Below, in pieces: positions 17,425-26,858 of a stretch of DNA of 64,000 bases. The stretch covers positions 1-64,000 of the forward strand of contig CAYNFR010000012.1 of the NCBI GenBank assembly GCA_964396595.1, written 5' to 3'. This DNA comes from CAYNFR01 sp964396595 (GTDB lineage: Bacteria > Bacteroidota > Bacteroidia > Chitinophagales > Saprospiraceae). The notes below the pieces were generated by a model, which was given only the letters and a program-made list of their open reading frames with translations, was not told where the DNA came from and searched no databases. Position 1 is the stretch's first letter; each line of letters begins with the position of its first letter. Both the position numbers and the translations under genes were made by a program.

Positions 17425-18066
17425 ATGCTTAACGCAATAGATGCCGCTCATATTTTATTAAAAATTCAAGCGATCAAAGTACAACCGGATAGACCCTTTA
17501 CCTGGGCATCAGGATTACTTAGCCCGATTTATTGTGATAATCGGATGTTGTTATCCTATCCCGATGAAAGAACCCAGATTATCGCGGCGCTGAGTACCCT
17601 GGTCAGGGACTATTCTACTGTGGACGCCATAGTCGGTGTAGCCACTGCGGGTATTCCGCATGGCGCACTTATAGCAGATCGTTTAGATTTGCCTTTCGCT
17701 TATGTACGTTCTGCCCCCAAGTCGCACGGCAAGCAAAACCTGATCGAAGGCCGACTGATACCGGGACAAAAAGTGGTGGTTGTGGAGGACTTGATTTCTA
17801 CAGGAGGCAGCAGCATTAAGGCTGTAGAGTCAGTACGACAAGAAGGAGGTGAAGTTCTAGGTGTGGTAGCCATATTCAGCTATGAATTTGATCTGGCGAC
17901 AATTAATTTTGATTCAATAAATTGCAATTTTAAGACCATATCTAATTATTCGGCATTACTTTCAGCCTTAATTAATACGGGGAGTATCGACGAGGAACAG
18001 CTGAGCTCACTCAAGGCATGGAGATACAATCCGCAACTATGGTCTAACGAAAATAAAGTAATATGA
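17425..18066 (+). CDS. pyrE: Orotate phosphoribosyltransferase
   Basis: This 213-residue protein transfers phosphoribose from PRPP to orotate in de novo UMP synthesis. The PRPP-binding motif VVVVEDLISTGGSS is at about 117-130, with the TWASGLLSPIYCDNR N-terminal substrate region and the flexible-loop KSHGKQNLIEG also present. The stop codon overlaps the start of the M42 peptidase gene by 4 bases (ATGA), so the two are translationally coupled. Confidence 0.95.
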   Translation: MLNAIDAAHILLKIQAIKVQPDRPFTWASGLLSPIYCDNRMLLSYPDERTQIIAALSTLVRDYSTVDAIVGVATAGIPHGALIADRLDLPFAYVRSAPKSHGKQNLIEGRLIPGQKVVVVEDLISTGGSSIKAVESVRQEGGEVLGVVAIFSYEFDLATINFDSINCNFKTISNYSALLSALINTGSIDEEQLSSLKAWRYNPQLWSNENKVI

Positions 18067-19139
18067 CAATTTGGGATAAGAAAAGCGAGCAGTTCGTTTA
18101 CGAGTATTTAAATAATTTTTCGCCGACAGGTTTTGAAATTTCAGGGCAGAAAATCTGGTTAAAATACTTGTCATCATTTGTTGACGAAACACATGTAGAT
18201 GCATATGGAACTGCGTATGGCACTATTAATCCGGGACAGAAGTTTAGTGTCGTAATAGAAGCGCATGCGGACGAGATCAGTTGGTTCGTAAATTATATTT
18301 CAGAAGATGGATATATAAATGTCATCAGAAACGGTGGCTCTGATCACATGATCGCCCCTTCTAAACGAGTTATGATTCACACCAAAGATGGTTTTGTGCA
18401 TGGCGTATTCGGATGGCCGGCTATTCATCTCAGAAATGGAGAAGATTCAAAACTCACCCCCTCGACAAAGAATATATTTATTGACATAGGTGTAAAAAGT
18501 AAAAAAGAAGTTCTCGACTTAGGTATTCATGTGGGGTGTGTCGTTACATTTATGGACGAACTTATGCAAATGGGCGACTACTATGTAGGTCGAGGTCTTG
18601 ATAATCGGATGGGTGGATTTGCCATTGCGCAGGTAGCCAGATTACTTCATAAGAATAAAATTAAGCTTCCATTCACATTGTATATCGTTAACAGTGTTCA
18701 GGAAGAAGTCGGGCTTAGAGGCGCGAGTATGATAGCGCATCGACTCAGACCGAATATAGCTATTGTTACGGATGTGACCCATGATACCACTACGCCATTG
18801 ATTAAAACAAAAGAGGAAGGCGAAATAAAATGTGGGCTAGGTCCTGTAATTACCTATGCTCCGGCCATTCATTATCGCGTACTACAAGAAATCATAGCTG
18901 CTGCTGAAGAAAATGATATTGCTATTCAGCGTTCGGCATCTTCTCGAGTCACCGGCACAGACACAGATGCCTTTGCTTATAGCAGAGAGGGGATTCCTTC
19001 CACACTGCTTTCTCTACCATTAAAATATATGCACACCACCGTGGAGATGGCACATAAGGAAGATATTTCAAATCTTTCGCAACTCATCTATCACACACTA
19101 CGACGATTACAGCCCGATATGTCATTAAGCTATTTATAG
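18063..19139 (+). CDS. M42-family metallo-aminopeptidase
   Basis: This 358-residue cytoplasmic protein has the co-catalytic metal-site motifs of the M42/FrvX family: EAHADEISW, GRGLDNRMGGF (bridging Asp), QEEVGLRGA (catalytic Glu-Glu) and VTDVTHDTT, with a late His in YMHTTVE. These tetrahedral or dodecameric enzymes trim N-terminal residues from peptides. It is encoded directly after pyrE with an ATGA overlap and is followed 8 bp later by a membrane-protein gene. Confidence 0.92.
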   Translation: MTIWDKKSEQFVYEYLNNFSPTGFEISGQKIWLKYLSSFVDETHVDAYGTAYGTINPGQKFSVVIEAHADEISWFVNYISEDGYINVIRNGGSDHMIAPSKRVMIHTKDGFVHGVFGWPAIHLRNGEDSKLTPSTKNIFIDIGVKSKKEVLDLGIHVGCVVTFMDELMQMGDYYVGRGLDNRMGGFAIAQVARLLHKNKIKLPFTLYIVNSVQEEVGLRGASMIAHRLRPNIAIVTDVTHDTTTPLIKTKEEGEIKCGLGPVITYAPAIHYRVLQEIIAAAEENDIAIQRSASSRVTGTDTDAFAYSREGIPSTLLSLPLKYMHTTVEMAHKEDISNLSQLIYHTLRRLQPDMSLSYL

Positions 19140-19147
19140 CGATCCCG

Positions 19148-19987
19148 ATGTGGCTTAATTTAAGGAGGATATATGTCTATGGCAATGTACATATTGCCAT
19201 TTGTGCGGCAATATTTGCACTCGGGGGACTTGCGATTGACAATGGATTAATGCCGATATCATTCACAGAAAAGGTCTATGTCTTCTTTGTTTTTTCAGCA
19301 ACCCTATTCGGATATAATTTGCACCGGATGTATGGCAAGAAATACATCCATGCGGCATTAGGCTATCGATATGAAATTTTCGAGCATTTCCCTCGATCAG
19401 GTCTAGCAGCAACTATTATTGCTTTAGTTTTTTGTTTTGCCAGCTTTAACCTACTCTCTTTTACCTATCAGGTGGGCATAGTTATGCTAGGCTTATTGAC
19501 ATTGGGCTATATACTTCCACTCGGAGGGATGCGCATACGGGATATAGCTTGGTTAAAGATAATCTCCGTGGGAATGGTATGGAGCGGGGTTTTTATTCTG
19601 CCGTATGCCTCTTCCATCGGAATACTTGATATGAAAGCAAGCTTCATTTTTATTGAGAAGACCTGCTTCATCATTGCCTTGACAATTCCATTTGAATGGC
19701 GTGATCAGAAGATGGATGAATCTGCGGGCATAAGAACACTCGGCACGATTAATAGGTCTTTATCCAAGAAGTTGATGCTCTCGCTCATGGTTGTCTCGGT
19801 CATTTTCGTTATGCTAAGTTTCTTGTATTGCTCCTACAGCCTAAGTCTGGCGATCGCACTCCCGCTGCTTTACACATTTCAATATGTTGCCACCATCGTG
19901 GCAGAAGGCAAGTCCGAATACTACCATCTGGTATTTCTAGATGGTATAATTGCGCTGCAGGGAATTATCCACCTGTACGTTGATTAA
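19148..19987 (+). CDS. Polytopic membrane protein, UbiA-prenyltransferase-like
   Basis: This 279-residue protein has seven to nine hydrophobic segments. Its general layout, with small polar loops such as NLHRMYGKK and an EWRDQKMDESAGIRTLG stretch, recalls the UbiA superfamily. The canonical NDxxDxxxD motif is not clearly present, so catalysis is doubtful. The DQKMDESAGIRT segment resembles the second Asp-rich region of UbiA proteins. It is the third gene of the pyrE transcript and convergent with yebC. Confidence 0.55.
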   Translation: MWLNLRRIYVYGNVHIAICAAIFALGGLAIDNGLMPISFTEKVYVFFVFSATLFGYNLHRMYGKKYIHAALGYRYEIFEHFPRSGLAATIIALVFCFASFNLLSFTYQVGIVMLGLLTLGYILPLGGMRIRDIAWLKIISVGMVWSGVFILPYASSIGILDMKASFIFIEKTCFIIALTIPFEWRDQKMDESAGIRTLGTINRSLSKKLMLSLMVVSVIFVMLSFLYCSYSLSLAIALPLLYTFQYVATIVAEGKSEYYHLVFLDGIIALQGIIHLYVD

Positions 19988-19990
19988 GGT

Positions 19991-20713
19991 CTATTTCAAG
20001 TTATGGAAGACCTGCTGAACATCTTCTTCTTCTTCCATCTTAGCGAGCATCTTGAGTACCTTTTCCTCTTCATCATTGCTGAGCTCAACTTGATTTAATG
20101 GAATCCATTCGAATTTTGTACCCTTTATTTCCATCTTTCGCTCTTCTAGTGCGCTTTGCATACTTCCGAACTCGACAAAGGGTACGCGGATAACGATGAC
20201 CTCTTCATCATTTTCAGAGGTTCCCTCACCCAGCTCCTCTAATCCATAATCAATTAATTCCAGCTCTAACTCTTCGAGGTCATGATCTTTGAGCTCAAGC
20301 TCAAATACGCCCATTTTTTTAAATTGAAAACTGACACTATTCGATGTTCCCAGGCTTCCATCAAATTTATTAAAAACGGCTCGCACCTTAGCAACTGTCC
20401 GTGTGGGATTATCCGTAGCTGTCTCTACGATGACGGCCACTCCATGAGGTCCATACCCTTCATATGTTAATTCCTCGTAGTTAGTCATATCACGACCCTG
20501 CGCTCGCTTGATTGCACTTTCTACCTTGTCTTTGGGCATATTCACCGCACGGCCATTGACGAGTGCCCTTCTGAGTGCAGGATTATTGTCTGCGTCAGGG
20601 CCTCCCGCCTTGACGGCTATCGTGATTTCTTTGCCGACACGACTGAACTGCTTCGCCATACGGTCGTAGCGCGCGAACATTGAGCTCTTTCTGACTTCGA
20701 ATATCCTACCCAT
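19991..20713 (-). CDS. YebC/PmpR-family protein
   Basis: This 240-residue protein has the family core KQFSRVGKEITIAVKAGG, NPALRRALVNGRAVNMPKDKVESAIKRAQG, and YEGYGPHGVAVIVETATDNPTRTVAKVRAVF, with the acidic C-terminal domain. The N-terminus (MGRIFEVRKSSMFARYDRMAK) differs from the usual GHSKWANIKHRK, as is common in Bacteroidota. Members are described either as DNA-binding regulators or as translation factors that relieve ribosome stalling, so the gene name alone does not settle the role. Confidence 0.92.
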   Translation of the reverse strand: MGRIFEVRKSSMFARYDRMAKQFSRVGKEITIAVKAGGPDADNNPALRRALVNGRAVNMPKDKVESAIKRAQGRDMTNYEELTYEGYGPHGVAVIVETATDNPTRTVAKVRAVFNKFDGSLGTSNSVSFQFKKMGVFELELKDHDLEELELELIDYGLEELGEGTSENDEEVIVIRVPFVEFGSMQSALEERKMEIKGTKFEWIPLNQVELSNDEEEKVLKMLAKMEEEEDVQQVFHNLK

Positions 20714-21002
20714 GACAATGAATTGTGCCGCAAAGAAAACGGAATTTCAATAATCCCTAAGTATCGCGACCGGTAAATGAGCCATAAATATTGTCTGTTC
20801 TCGTTAATTAAAGCCATAATTAGGCATAAATGCCAATAGCGAGGTGTGTAAAGACTCAAGGTAATGAGCCTCAAAACCATATGTAAGATGACTAACAATT
20901 CAGCCAAGAATTATTCTTAAACACTGGCACTAAAAATTAACGCATAAACTACCCTCCCTAATAATATTATCCTAATATTGACAAGTCATAAATAGAATAT
21001 CC
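20714..21002. other. Divergent intergenic region before the HTH-methyltransferase gene
   Basis: A 10-bp palindrome ATAATATTAT lies at 20961-20970, followed by the related half TAATATT at 20973-20979. It could be the autoregulatory site of the XRE domain encoded downstream. It is AT-rich and short, so the support is weak. No gene is seen here. Confidence 0.35.
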
Positions 21003-22757
21003 ATGCAGTTCGGACAGCGGATCAGAGAATTACGAGAGCGTAAGAAATTATTGCAGAGACAGATCGCCTATAAGCTCGAAGTGGATACTCCGATGTATAG
21101 CAAGATAGAACGTGGTGATAGAAAAGCAAGACGCGATCAGGTGATGATCATCGCAGAGATTCTAGGAGAAGATAAAGACGAACTAATATCGCTATGGCTT
21201 GCCGATCAAGTACTCGAACTAATTAACGCTGAGCCCACCGCCCTGGTCGCACTCAATAAAGCAAGCAATCTATATCAATATCCGACAAACACCAAAGCCG
21301 TATCATCCACCAACTCCACTGATACATCTCCTACATCTTCTTCTCCGGGTAATGAAGGGCAAGAACGGTATCAATTAATGTGGACAGGAAAATCAAATGC
21401 ATATAAAAACATATCCAATCACGCTACAACACAATTAAAACCATGCCCTGAACTTTCTATTAATTGGAAAAGAACAAGAAACATCCTCGTAGAAGGTGAT
21501 AATCTTGAAGCCTTAAAAAATTTTCAAAAAGATCTTTCCGGCAAAATAAAAGGGATCTATATCGACCCTCCTTATAACACAGGCTCCGATAACTTTATCT
21601 ATAAAGATAGTTTTAAAAAAAGTGCGAAATCAGCCTCGTCATTAAAAGCCCACATAAATACAAGAACAGGAAGCAATACTGACGCCATGGGGCCATCAGG
21701 AGAAAATGGAAAATATCACTCTCAATGGCTTTCGATGATGCTGCCACGATTATTTCTAGCTAGAAATCTTCTCCGCGACGATGGTGTAATATTTGTCAGT
21801 GTAGATGATAACGAACTTGCCAATCTGCGTTTACTGATGGACGAGGTGTACGGAGAAAACAATTTTATTGACATATTTTCATGGGCTAAATCAGAGACTC
21901 CTGCCAATCTTTCAAAAAAAAGCAAAAAAGTTATCGAATATGTCCTCTGCTATCAGAAAATAAAAAATAACGAAAAATTTAAAGGAATACACAAAACGAG
22001 CAAAAGCTCTAACGGTCTTCTTAATCAATCCAACAAAATGGGGACTCTTCATTTCCCCGCCCATATTGTGTCAACAAAAATAGAAGACTGCATTATCCCG
22101 AAAGGAAAATATGGTACCAATCATTACGACATTCATCTGCTTCAGAAGACAGAAGTAAAAGATGGCGTATTTATAAAACCTGTTATCCTGCAAGCTAAAT
22201 TTAAATGGACTCAAGCTAAGCTGGATAATGAAATTGCACAAGGCACAAAGATCATGATACCTACCCTCTTATTCAGCCCTTCGTATGAAAAGCTGGCATA
22301 CGACGAGGAAGTGCCGCCCAATCTCATCAATTCAAAAGTCGGTGTTGGCACTAATGAAAATGCCAGTAGCGAATTATCGGAACTATTCGGTGCGAAGGTG
22401 TTTGATTTTCCGAAGCCACCTTCGCTTATAAAATATCTATTTCATTTCTCTGACGATCCTGATGGCATATTCATAGACTTCTTCGCCGGCTCCGGTGCCA
22501 CAGCTCAAGCTGTACTTGAAATGAATCATGCCGACGCAGGCAACAGACAATATATCTGTGTCCAGTTAGCTGAAGAGATCGATAAAAAGTCCACGGCATA
22601 TGCCCATGGATTCAGAAAAATATCAGAAATCACCCGTCAGAGATTGCTCATTCTGCATGACAAATATGCCAAAGACGAAACTGTTAAGAATACTTACAAA
22701 CTAGATACGGGATTTAAGTATTATAAGCTGACTGAGATGATTGATAAAAAGACTTAA
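21003..22757 (+). CDS. HTH-XRE domain fused to a beta-class DNA methyltransferase
   Basis: This is a 584-residue protein of two parts. Residues 1-75 are an XRE helix-turn-helix (FGQRIRELRERKKLLQRQIA, MYSKIERGDRKAR). A Ser/Thr-rich linker covers about 98-118. The rest is an adenine- or cytosine-N4 methyltransferase with VEGDNLEALKNF, the catalytic motif IV D188-P-P-Y191 in IDPPYNTGSDNF, GVIFVSVDDNEL, a central region about 280-470 that probably recognises the target, and the S-adenosylmethionine motif FAGSGAT at 494-500. Motif IV before motif I defines the beta class, as in type III Mod proteins. A PD-(D/E)XK gene follows after 9 bp. Usually the HTH is a separate control protein; the fusion is unusual. 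Confidence 0.88.
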   Translation: MQFGQRIRELRERKKLLQRQIAYKLEVDTPMYSKIERGDRKARRDQVMIIAEILGEDKDELISLWLADQVLELINAEPTALVALNKASNLYQYPTNTKAVSSTNSTDTSPTSSSPGNEGQERYQLMWTGKSNAYKNISNHATTQLKPCPELSINWKRTRNILVEGDNLEALKNFQKDLSGKIKGIYIDPPYNTGSDNFIYKDSFKKSAKSASSLKAHINTRTGSNTDAMGPSGENGKYHSQWLSMMLPRLFLARNLLRDDGVIFVSVDDNELANLRLLMDEVYGENNFIDIFSWAKSETPANLSKKSKKVIEYVLCYQKIKNNEKFKGIHKTSKSSNGLLNQSNKMGTLHFPAHIVSTKIEDCIIPKGKYGTNHYDIHLLQKTEVKDGVFIKPVILQAKFKWTQAKLDNEIAQGTKIMIPTLLFSPSYEKLAYDEEVPPNLINSKVGVGTNENASSELSELFGAKVFDFPKPPSLIKYLFHFSDDPDGIFIDFFAGSGATAQAVLEMNHADAGNRQYICVQLAEEIDKKSTAYAHGFRKISEITRQRLLILHDKYAKDETVKNTYKLDTGFKYYKLTEMIDKKT

Positions 22758-22766
22758 TCAAGCAAA

Positions 22767-23333
22767 ATGATTATTGAAAAGTTTGATTTCGACGCCTTTA
22801 AAGAAGTAGCTACTCAGCGGGCGCACAGAATGGTAGATAACGGATTATATTCTAGATTCGGACTAAGTAGAGATGCAAGAGTAGATAATGCCTTAGTCGG
22901 TAGTATGGGAGAACTGGCATTTGAGTACTGGCTCAATAGCATTGGACTAGATTACAAGCTTGACAACGGAGGTTATGAAAATAGACACAGCGATCAATTT
23001 GATTTTCTACTAGGAGAATACACGCTCGATATTAAAGTTGCAAAAAAAACTACCGTGCACCGACCAAATGATAAATGGACTTACGGATATCCCGTCGAAC
23101 AAAAACCGGAATCAAAAGATTATGTTGTGGTAGGATGGGTAGATTATGCTCAGAAACAAGTAGGTTTTTATGGATGGATAACCGGTAAAGAAATAAGCCA
23201 CTATCCGGTAGTAACTAAGAATACTTATGCCAAGTATGCTTATCTCACACCTAATCACGAGTTTAACTGGGGGGCACTTAATAAAGATTTCAATATTTTA
23301 TTTGGGATTATTAACAAGCCAGACATACCATGA
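22767..23333 (+). CDS. Small PD-(D/E)XK nuclease-like protein, probable restriction endonuclease
   Basis: This 188-residue protein is not recognised as a named enzyme. It shows the PD-(D/E)XK pattern: a helix glutamate E49 (GSMGELAFEYWL), then D79 followed by a strand ending in D88-I-K90 (FDFLLGEYTLDIKVAKK). Tyr/Trp-rich strands follow (VVVGWVDY, VGFYGWITG). It follows the HTH-methyltransferase gene by 9 bp on the same strand and would be its cleaving partner in a restriction-modification pair. The alternatives are a Vsr-like or Holliday-type nuclease, or an inactive relative. No separate specificity or translocase subunit is present. Confidence 0.65.
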   Translation: MIIEKFDFDAFKEVATQRAHRMVDNGLYSRFGLSRDARVDNALVGSMGELAFEYWLNSIGLDYKLDNGGYENRHSDQFDFLLGEYTLDIKVAKKTTVHRPNDKWTYGYPVEQKPESKDYVVVGWVDYAQKQVGFYGWITGKEISHYPVVTKNTYAKYAYLTPNHEFNWGALNKDFNILFGIINKPDIP

Positions 23334-23438
23334 TGTTTCAACTAGAATGTCTAATAGTTGTGCAGCTTCGTCTAAGTAAATTCACTTCTGGCAATAGCAT
23401 ACAGGCCCTGTCGTTGAATTTTGATATGATAAAACTAC

Positions 23439-24002
23439 ATGATTAAACCACACTACCCACGTATTCATAATTCCGGCTTGATAGGTTCGTGCTTTCTACT
23501 GGCATTTGTGGCATATGGATTGGGAAGATATTTATTTGATAGTGAGAATCTTACGACACGTATTGCAGGAAGTTCATTGATAATGACAAATTCGCTCGTA
23601 GTTTTTCTTATCGGCTACTTAATGAAAAAAAACTTAGTCAAATATCATCTTCAAGTAGCAGGGCTATATCTCGCGACAAGGATATTAGAAGGTATTGTTT
23701 TGTCAACTATTGTGATCAATTGGCTAATTGGGGGATCAATGTCTGAAGACATCGGTTATTATATTGCCATGATCATACTCGGATTGGGTAGTTTACCTCT
23801 GTGTGCGGTCTTTTTAAAACATAATATCATTCCGAGATATTTAGCAATCTGGGGCTTGATCGGCTACGCGATTTTTGCATTAGGTTTTATTCTTGAGCTA
23901 TTGGGACTCTCGTGGAGTATGGTTTTACTAATCCCCGGAGGCTTGTGGGAAATTACCTTTGCCGCATGGTTGATCATGAGAGGGAATAGCTCATTGGCGT
24001 GA
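23439..24002 (+). CDS. DUF4386 family membrane protein
   Basis: This 187-residue protein has about six hydrophobic segments and typical DUF4386 features: an N-terminal GLIGSCFLLAFVAYGLGRY, a middle AGLYLATRILEGIVL, and a late LAIWGLIGYAIFALGFILELLG. The function of this family is unknown. It lies downstream of the nuclease gene on the same strand after a 105-bp gap, so co-transcription is possible but not shown. Confidence 0.8.
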   Translation: MIKPHYPRIHNSGLIGSCFLLAFVAYGLGRYLFDSENLTTRIAGSSLIMTNSLVVFLIGYLMKKNLVKYHLQVAGLYLATRILEGIVLSTIVINWLIGGSMSEDIGYYIAMIILGLGSLPLCAVFLKHNIIPRYLAIWGLIGYAIFALGFILELLGLSWSMVLLIPGGLWEITFAAWLIMRGNSSLA

Positions 24003-24008
24003 GCCACT

Positions 24009-24533
24009 TCATAGTTCTAATAGCTTAAAATATCGCTCTCGTATCACTTCACAATGATGCAAAGGATGTCCGACTATAACAAAACCGAGTGCTAAAGGTG
24101 AGATTTCACTTTTGTTAGCCACGCCCCTTCTGAGTAGCATTCTTTTGTCAAAATTCTTAAACATTCTGATGGTACTTTCACGTAGGAGCGCATATTCGTC
24201 AATCAGTTCCTTCAATGACACATTGCTCAGAAGCGTGTTTTGCGCATAGTTATTCTCGTCAAATCCGGGCAATTCATGGTGATCATTTCTGGCAATACAT
24301 AAAGCCCGATAGCTCATGATGCGCTCTGTATCTATACAATGTTGAAAGATATCTTTCATCGTCCACTTACCTGAAGAATATACACGATCACCCAAAGCTT
24401 CCACAAGATGCCAATCATCAAAGAGTAGCTTAGGGCGATATCTCTCCAGGCCTTCCATGAGATCAATGTTATCCACTAATCGTATATAGGCGCTAAAAAA
24501 TGGAGGAAATTCTCCGATATCGTTAATGGTCAT
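24009..24533 (-). CDS. DinB-like four-helix metal-binding protein
   Basis: The protein has 174 residues from the ATG at 24533 (MTINDIGEFPPFF). A longer frame from a TTG at 24611 adds a hydrophobic stretch resembling a signal peptide, but DinB proteins are normally cytoplasmic, so the shorter form is preferred. The four-helix bundle has the metal-binding histidines in IFQHCIDTERI and GHPLHHCEVIRERY. The family includes thiol-dependent transferases and damage-inducible proteins; it is unrelated to DNA polymerase IV. It is convergent with the DUF4386 gene. Confidence 0.82.
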   Translation of the reverse strand: MTINDIGEFPPFFSAYIRLVDNIDLMEGLERYRPKLLFDDWHLVEALGDRVYSSGKWTMKDIFQHCIDTERIMSYRALCIARNDHHELPGFDENNYAQNTLLSNVSLKELIDEYALLRESTIRMFKNFDKRMLLRRGVANKSEISPLALGFVIVGHPLHHCEVIRERYFKLLEL

Positions 24534-24653
24534 AGCGTCTGATTTGAATGAGTAAAGAAACAAAAGAATACACAAATTCAAGAAGCGCTTATAGTTTTGT
24601 CTATATGACAAAAGACTTTAGATGAAGCAAAATGCACCCATTCTATTACGACA

Positions 24654-26858
24654 TCATCGCACCTTAACTTCATCGATAAAAAACCAGCAGTTCCTCCCTA
24701 CGCCATAGTGCCAATCGGGACAAGTATTCGTACCGTTAATCTCTACTCTGATATATCTAGCCGTTGCCGATTCCTTCGAATGAACATCCACATTCACAAA
24801 TTTTACAGTAGGACTACGATCTTCTGTAACGGAAACCGAGCCAAATGGGCTATAAGTTACATTATCAAATGAATAGCTTATGTGAACCATGCGTGGTAAC
24901 AATATCCATGCCCCCAGCTGATGGAGGAAATCTAGCGATACTATGGTGAACTTTTCGTACCGCTCGAGATCTATTATAAAAGCCCCATCCTCACCTTCCC
25001 ACCCTATCCAGCTATCGGTGAATGTCGTACCTCCGTAAAGCCCATCGGTCAATGCTGTTTCGCCCAATACTTGATACTTCGCCTGCGGCGGAGTGATGTA
25101 TTGAACCTTTTTGTTAGAAGCTATATTGACCGTCTTATTCAGATGTCTCTCTCTATACTCTTTGACATAATCGATAGGATGGTTATTTCTTTCATTGAGT
25201 GTGGATATGTCATATTTTTTCACTCTCTTTTCAAATTCAATAAGTCGCTTCTCCACCTCCGCTACATCTCTTTGAGCCTCTGTACGTGCTATTTCAAGAT
25301 AAGAATATAACAGAGGCATACCTGCTATCTGTACTCTTGCCAAGAGAGTAGAGTCATACTCCACTGCCGCTTCTGCTCTTTCAAATAATTCTTCATACCT
25401 AGACATTAAGCCGGGCAGTAGAATACCATTTTTAAAAGATACCGGTGAATCATAAATCCATAGCCTATCTCCACTTTTCAATAATGATGCTTCCATCGTT
25501 TTGATATACTCCAGAATAAACGCACTAGCGTCGCCGTAATAAGCTTGCAGAAAATCAAGCATGATAGCTTCCGCATCTGCATTAACATTCCATAAAAGCT
25601 TAGACACCATATAAGCTCTGAGTTCAGCGAAATTGCATCCACGCGCACCTCCTATCTGAGAAAAGTGCATGGTCGTACCATGTTCGTGAAATAATTTCAT
25701 GTTAGCCTTAAGGACATGAAAATTGGGAAAAGGCGATAAGTAATTGTCAAAATTAATTCCATAATCCCAGACAAATAAATTATTCGACATTTCGGACCAG
25801 CCTTTTAATGCGCTGACAAATGCTCTGCCGGACTTATTATCCGTGAGAGGTACTTCGCGGTCAGCATCGATACTGCATAACATAATGTTGACATTGGGCA
25901 ATGGCTTGATGACTTTGGGTGGATTCATGGAATATAGATAAGCCAAGGTAGAAATCGTTTTGTCCGGAAATCTCGCAGCAAGCTTATTCATAAAATAAAT
26001 CAGACTGCCAGAGGGACTTTCATTAGCTGTGTCGATCGCACTACATTGATCACATGTACAATTAGTAAAATTGCTGTCATTCTGGCTGACAGAAATAATA
26101 TGCTTGGCCGGATCAGCTTCCATGAGCATTTCCAATCTTTTGCAGACCTCTTCAAATAAATCATCATTGGTAAGACACCACTGGCTAGCCTTGCCAGGAT
26201 GTCGCTTTCCTTCAAAATAGGAAAAATATTCAGGGTGGCTTTCGCCAAATTCTGCCGTTGGCAATATTTTTTCAAACGTATGCACCCAATGTGTTTTAAT
26301 AAAGACCTCTTGCGGAATATCCAATCTATGCCAATACTTATATAGGCTATCACTATCAGCGCCGACAATCCCGAACATCTGCGTCTGACGATATCTGAAG
26401 CTTGGATTATCTAAAATGCTCACTTCAGGAATCACTATTGTCATAGCAGGTATTGTTTGATACTGATGCGGGGCAAGATACTTTACGCCACAATAGCGCT
26501 CAAGTAGCTCTACTACCCCATAGATAATCCCTTTATCCCCACCGGCACTTATAATAAGTCTGTTACCATACACGTCAATCCGATAACCGCTTTCCATAAT
26601 GCCGAGCTGTCGATTATGGACTTGATTATCCAGCAATACAGTATATGGAATATCCACCACTGAATCTCTAGAATCCCGGATATCGACACCGCTTATTTCC
26701 TGAATAAACCTAACAAGTATGTCTTGAGCAACAGCTGTATTCTGATCATCACTACGTGTAATTATGCTACTTCGAGCTATGCCCTTCTCTACTATTGTAA
26801 CCTGCGCTGACACCACAGAACAGAATAACCCACTAAGAAGCAATAGTTTTGATCTCAT
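24654..26858 (-). CDS. DUF4838 glycoside-hydrolase-like protein with C-terminal sugar-binding domain
   Basis: The protein has 734 residues from the ATG at 26858, which gives a proper signal peptide (LLLLSGLFCSVVSAQ); the frame is open for 33 more codons upstream. Residues about 25-130 look like the N-terminal domain seen in alpha-glucuronidases and GH20 enzymes (DRGIIYGVVELLERYCGVKYLAP-like stretch). The DUF4838 barrel-like part covers about 190-460 (CTCDQCSAIDTANESPSGSL, HFSQIGGARGCNFAELRAYM). The last 140 residues resemble an F5/8-type C or related carbohydrate-binding domain. It is presumably a secreted or periplasmic glycan-acting enzyme. The substrate is unknown and no carbohydrate operon surrounds it. 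Confidence 0.8.
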   Translation of the reverse strand: MRSKLLLLSGLFCSVVSAQVTIVEKGIARSSIITRSDDQNTAVAQDILVRFIQEISGVDIRDSRDSVVDIPYTVLLDNQVHNRQLGIMESGYRIDVYGNRLIISAGGDKGIIYGVVELLERYCGVKYLAPHQYQTIPAMTIVIPEVSILDNPSFRYRQTQMFGIVGADSDSLYKYWHRLDIPQEVFIKTHWVHTFEKILPTAEFGESHPEYFSYFEGKRHPGKASQWCLTNDDLFEEVCKRLEMLMEADPAKHIISVSQNDSNFTNCTCDQCSAIDTANESPSGSLIYFMNKLAARFPDKTISTLAYLYSMNPPKVIKPLPNVNIMLCSIDADREVPLTDNKSGRAFVSALKGWSEMSNNLFVWDYGINFDNYLSPFPNFHVLKANMKLFHEHGTTMHFSQIGGARGCNFAELRAYMVSKLLWNVNADAEAIMLDFLQAYYGDASAFILEYIKTMEASLLKSGDRLWIYDSPVSFKNGILLPGLMSRYEELFERAEAAVEYDSTLLARVQIAGMPLLYSYLEIARTEAQRDVAEVEKRLIEFEKRVKKYDISTLNERNNHPIDYVKEYRERHLNKTVNIASNKKVQYITPPQAKYQVLGETALTDGLYGGTTFTDSWIGWEGEDGAFIIDLERYEKFTIVSLDFLHQLGAWILLPRMVHISYSFDNVTYSPFGSVSVTEDRSPTVKFVNVDVHSKESATARYIRVEINGTNTCPDWHYGVGRNCWFFIDEVKVR

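Noticed and set aside
21003..22757. Reading the HTH-methyltransferase as two genes joined by an assembly or frameshift error
   Set aside because: The frame is continuous through a plausible low-complexity linker with no stop and no internal start before motif IV that would better fit a separate methylase; read-level checking would still be sensible.
24534..24611. Signal-peptide-like extension of the DinB-like protein
   Set aside because: It depends on a TTG start, while an ATG at 24533 begins the conserved domain and the family is cytoplasmic.
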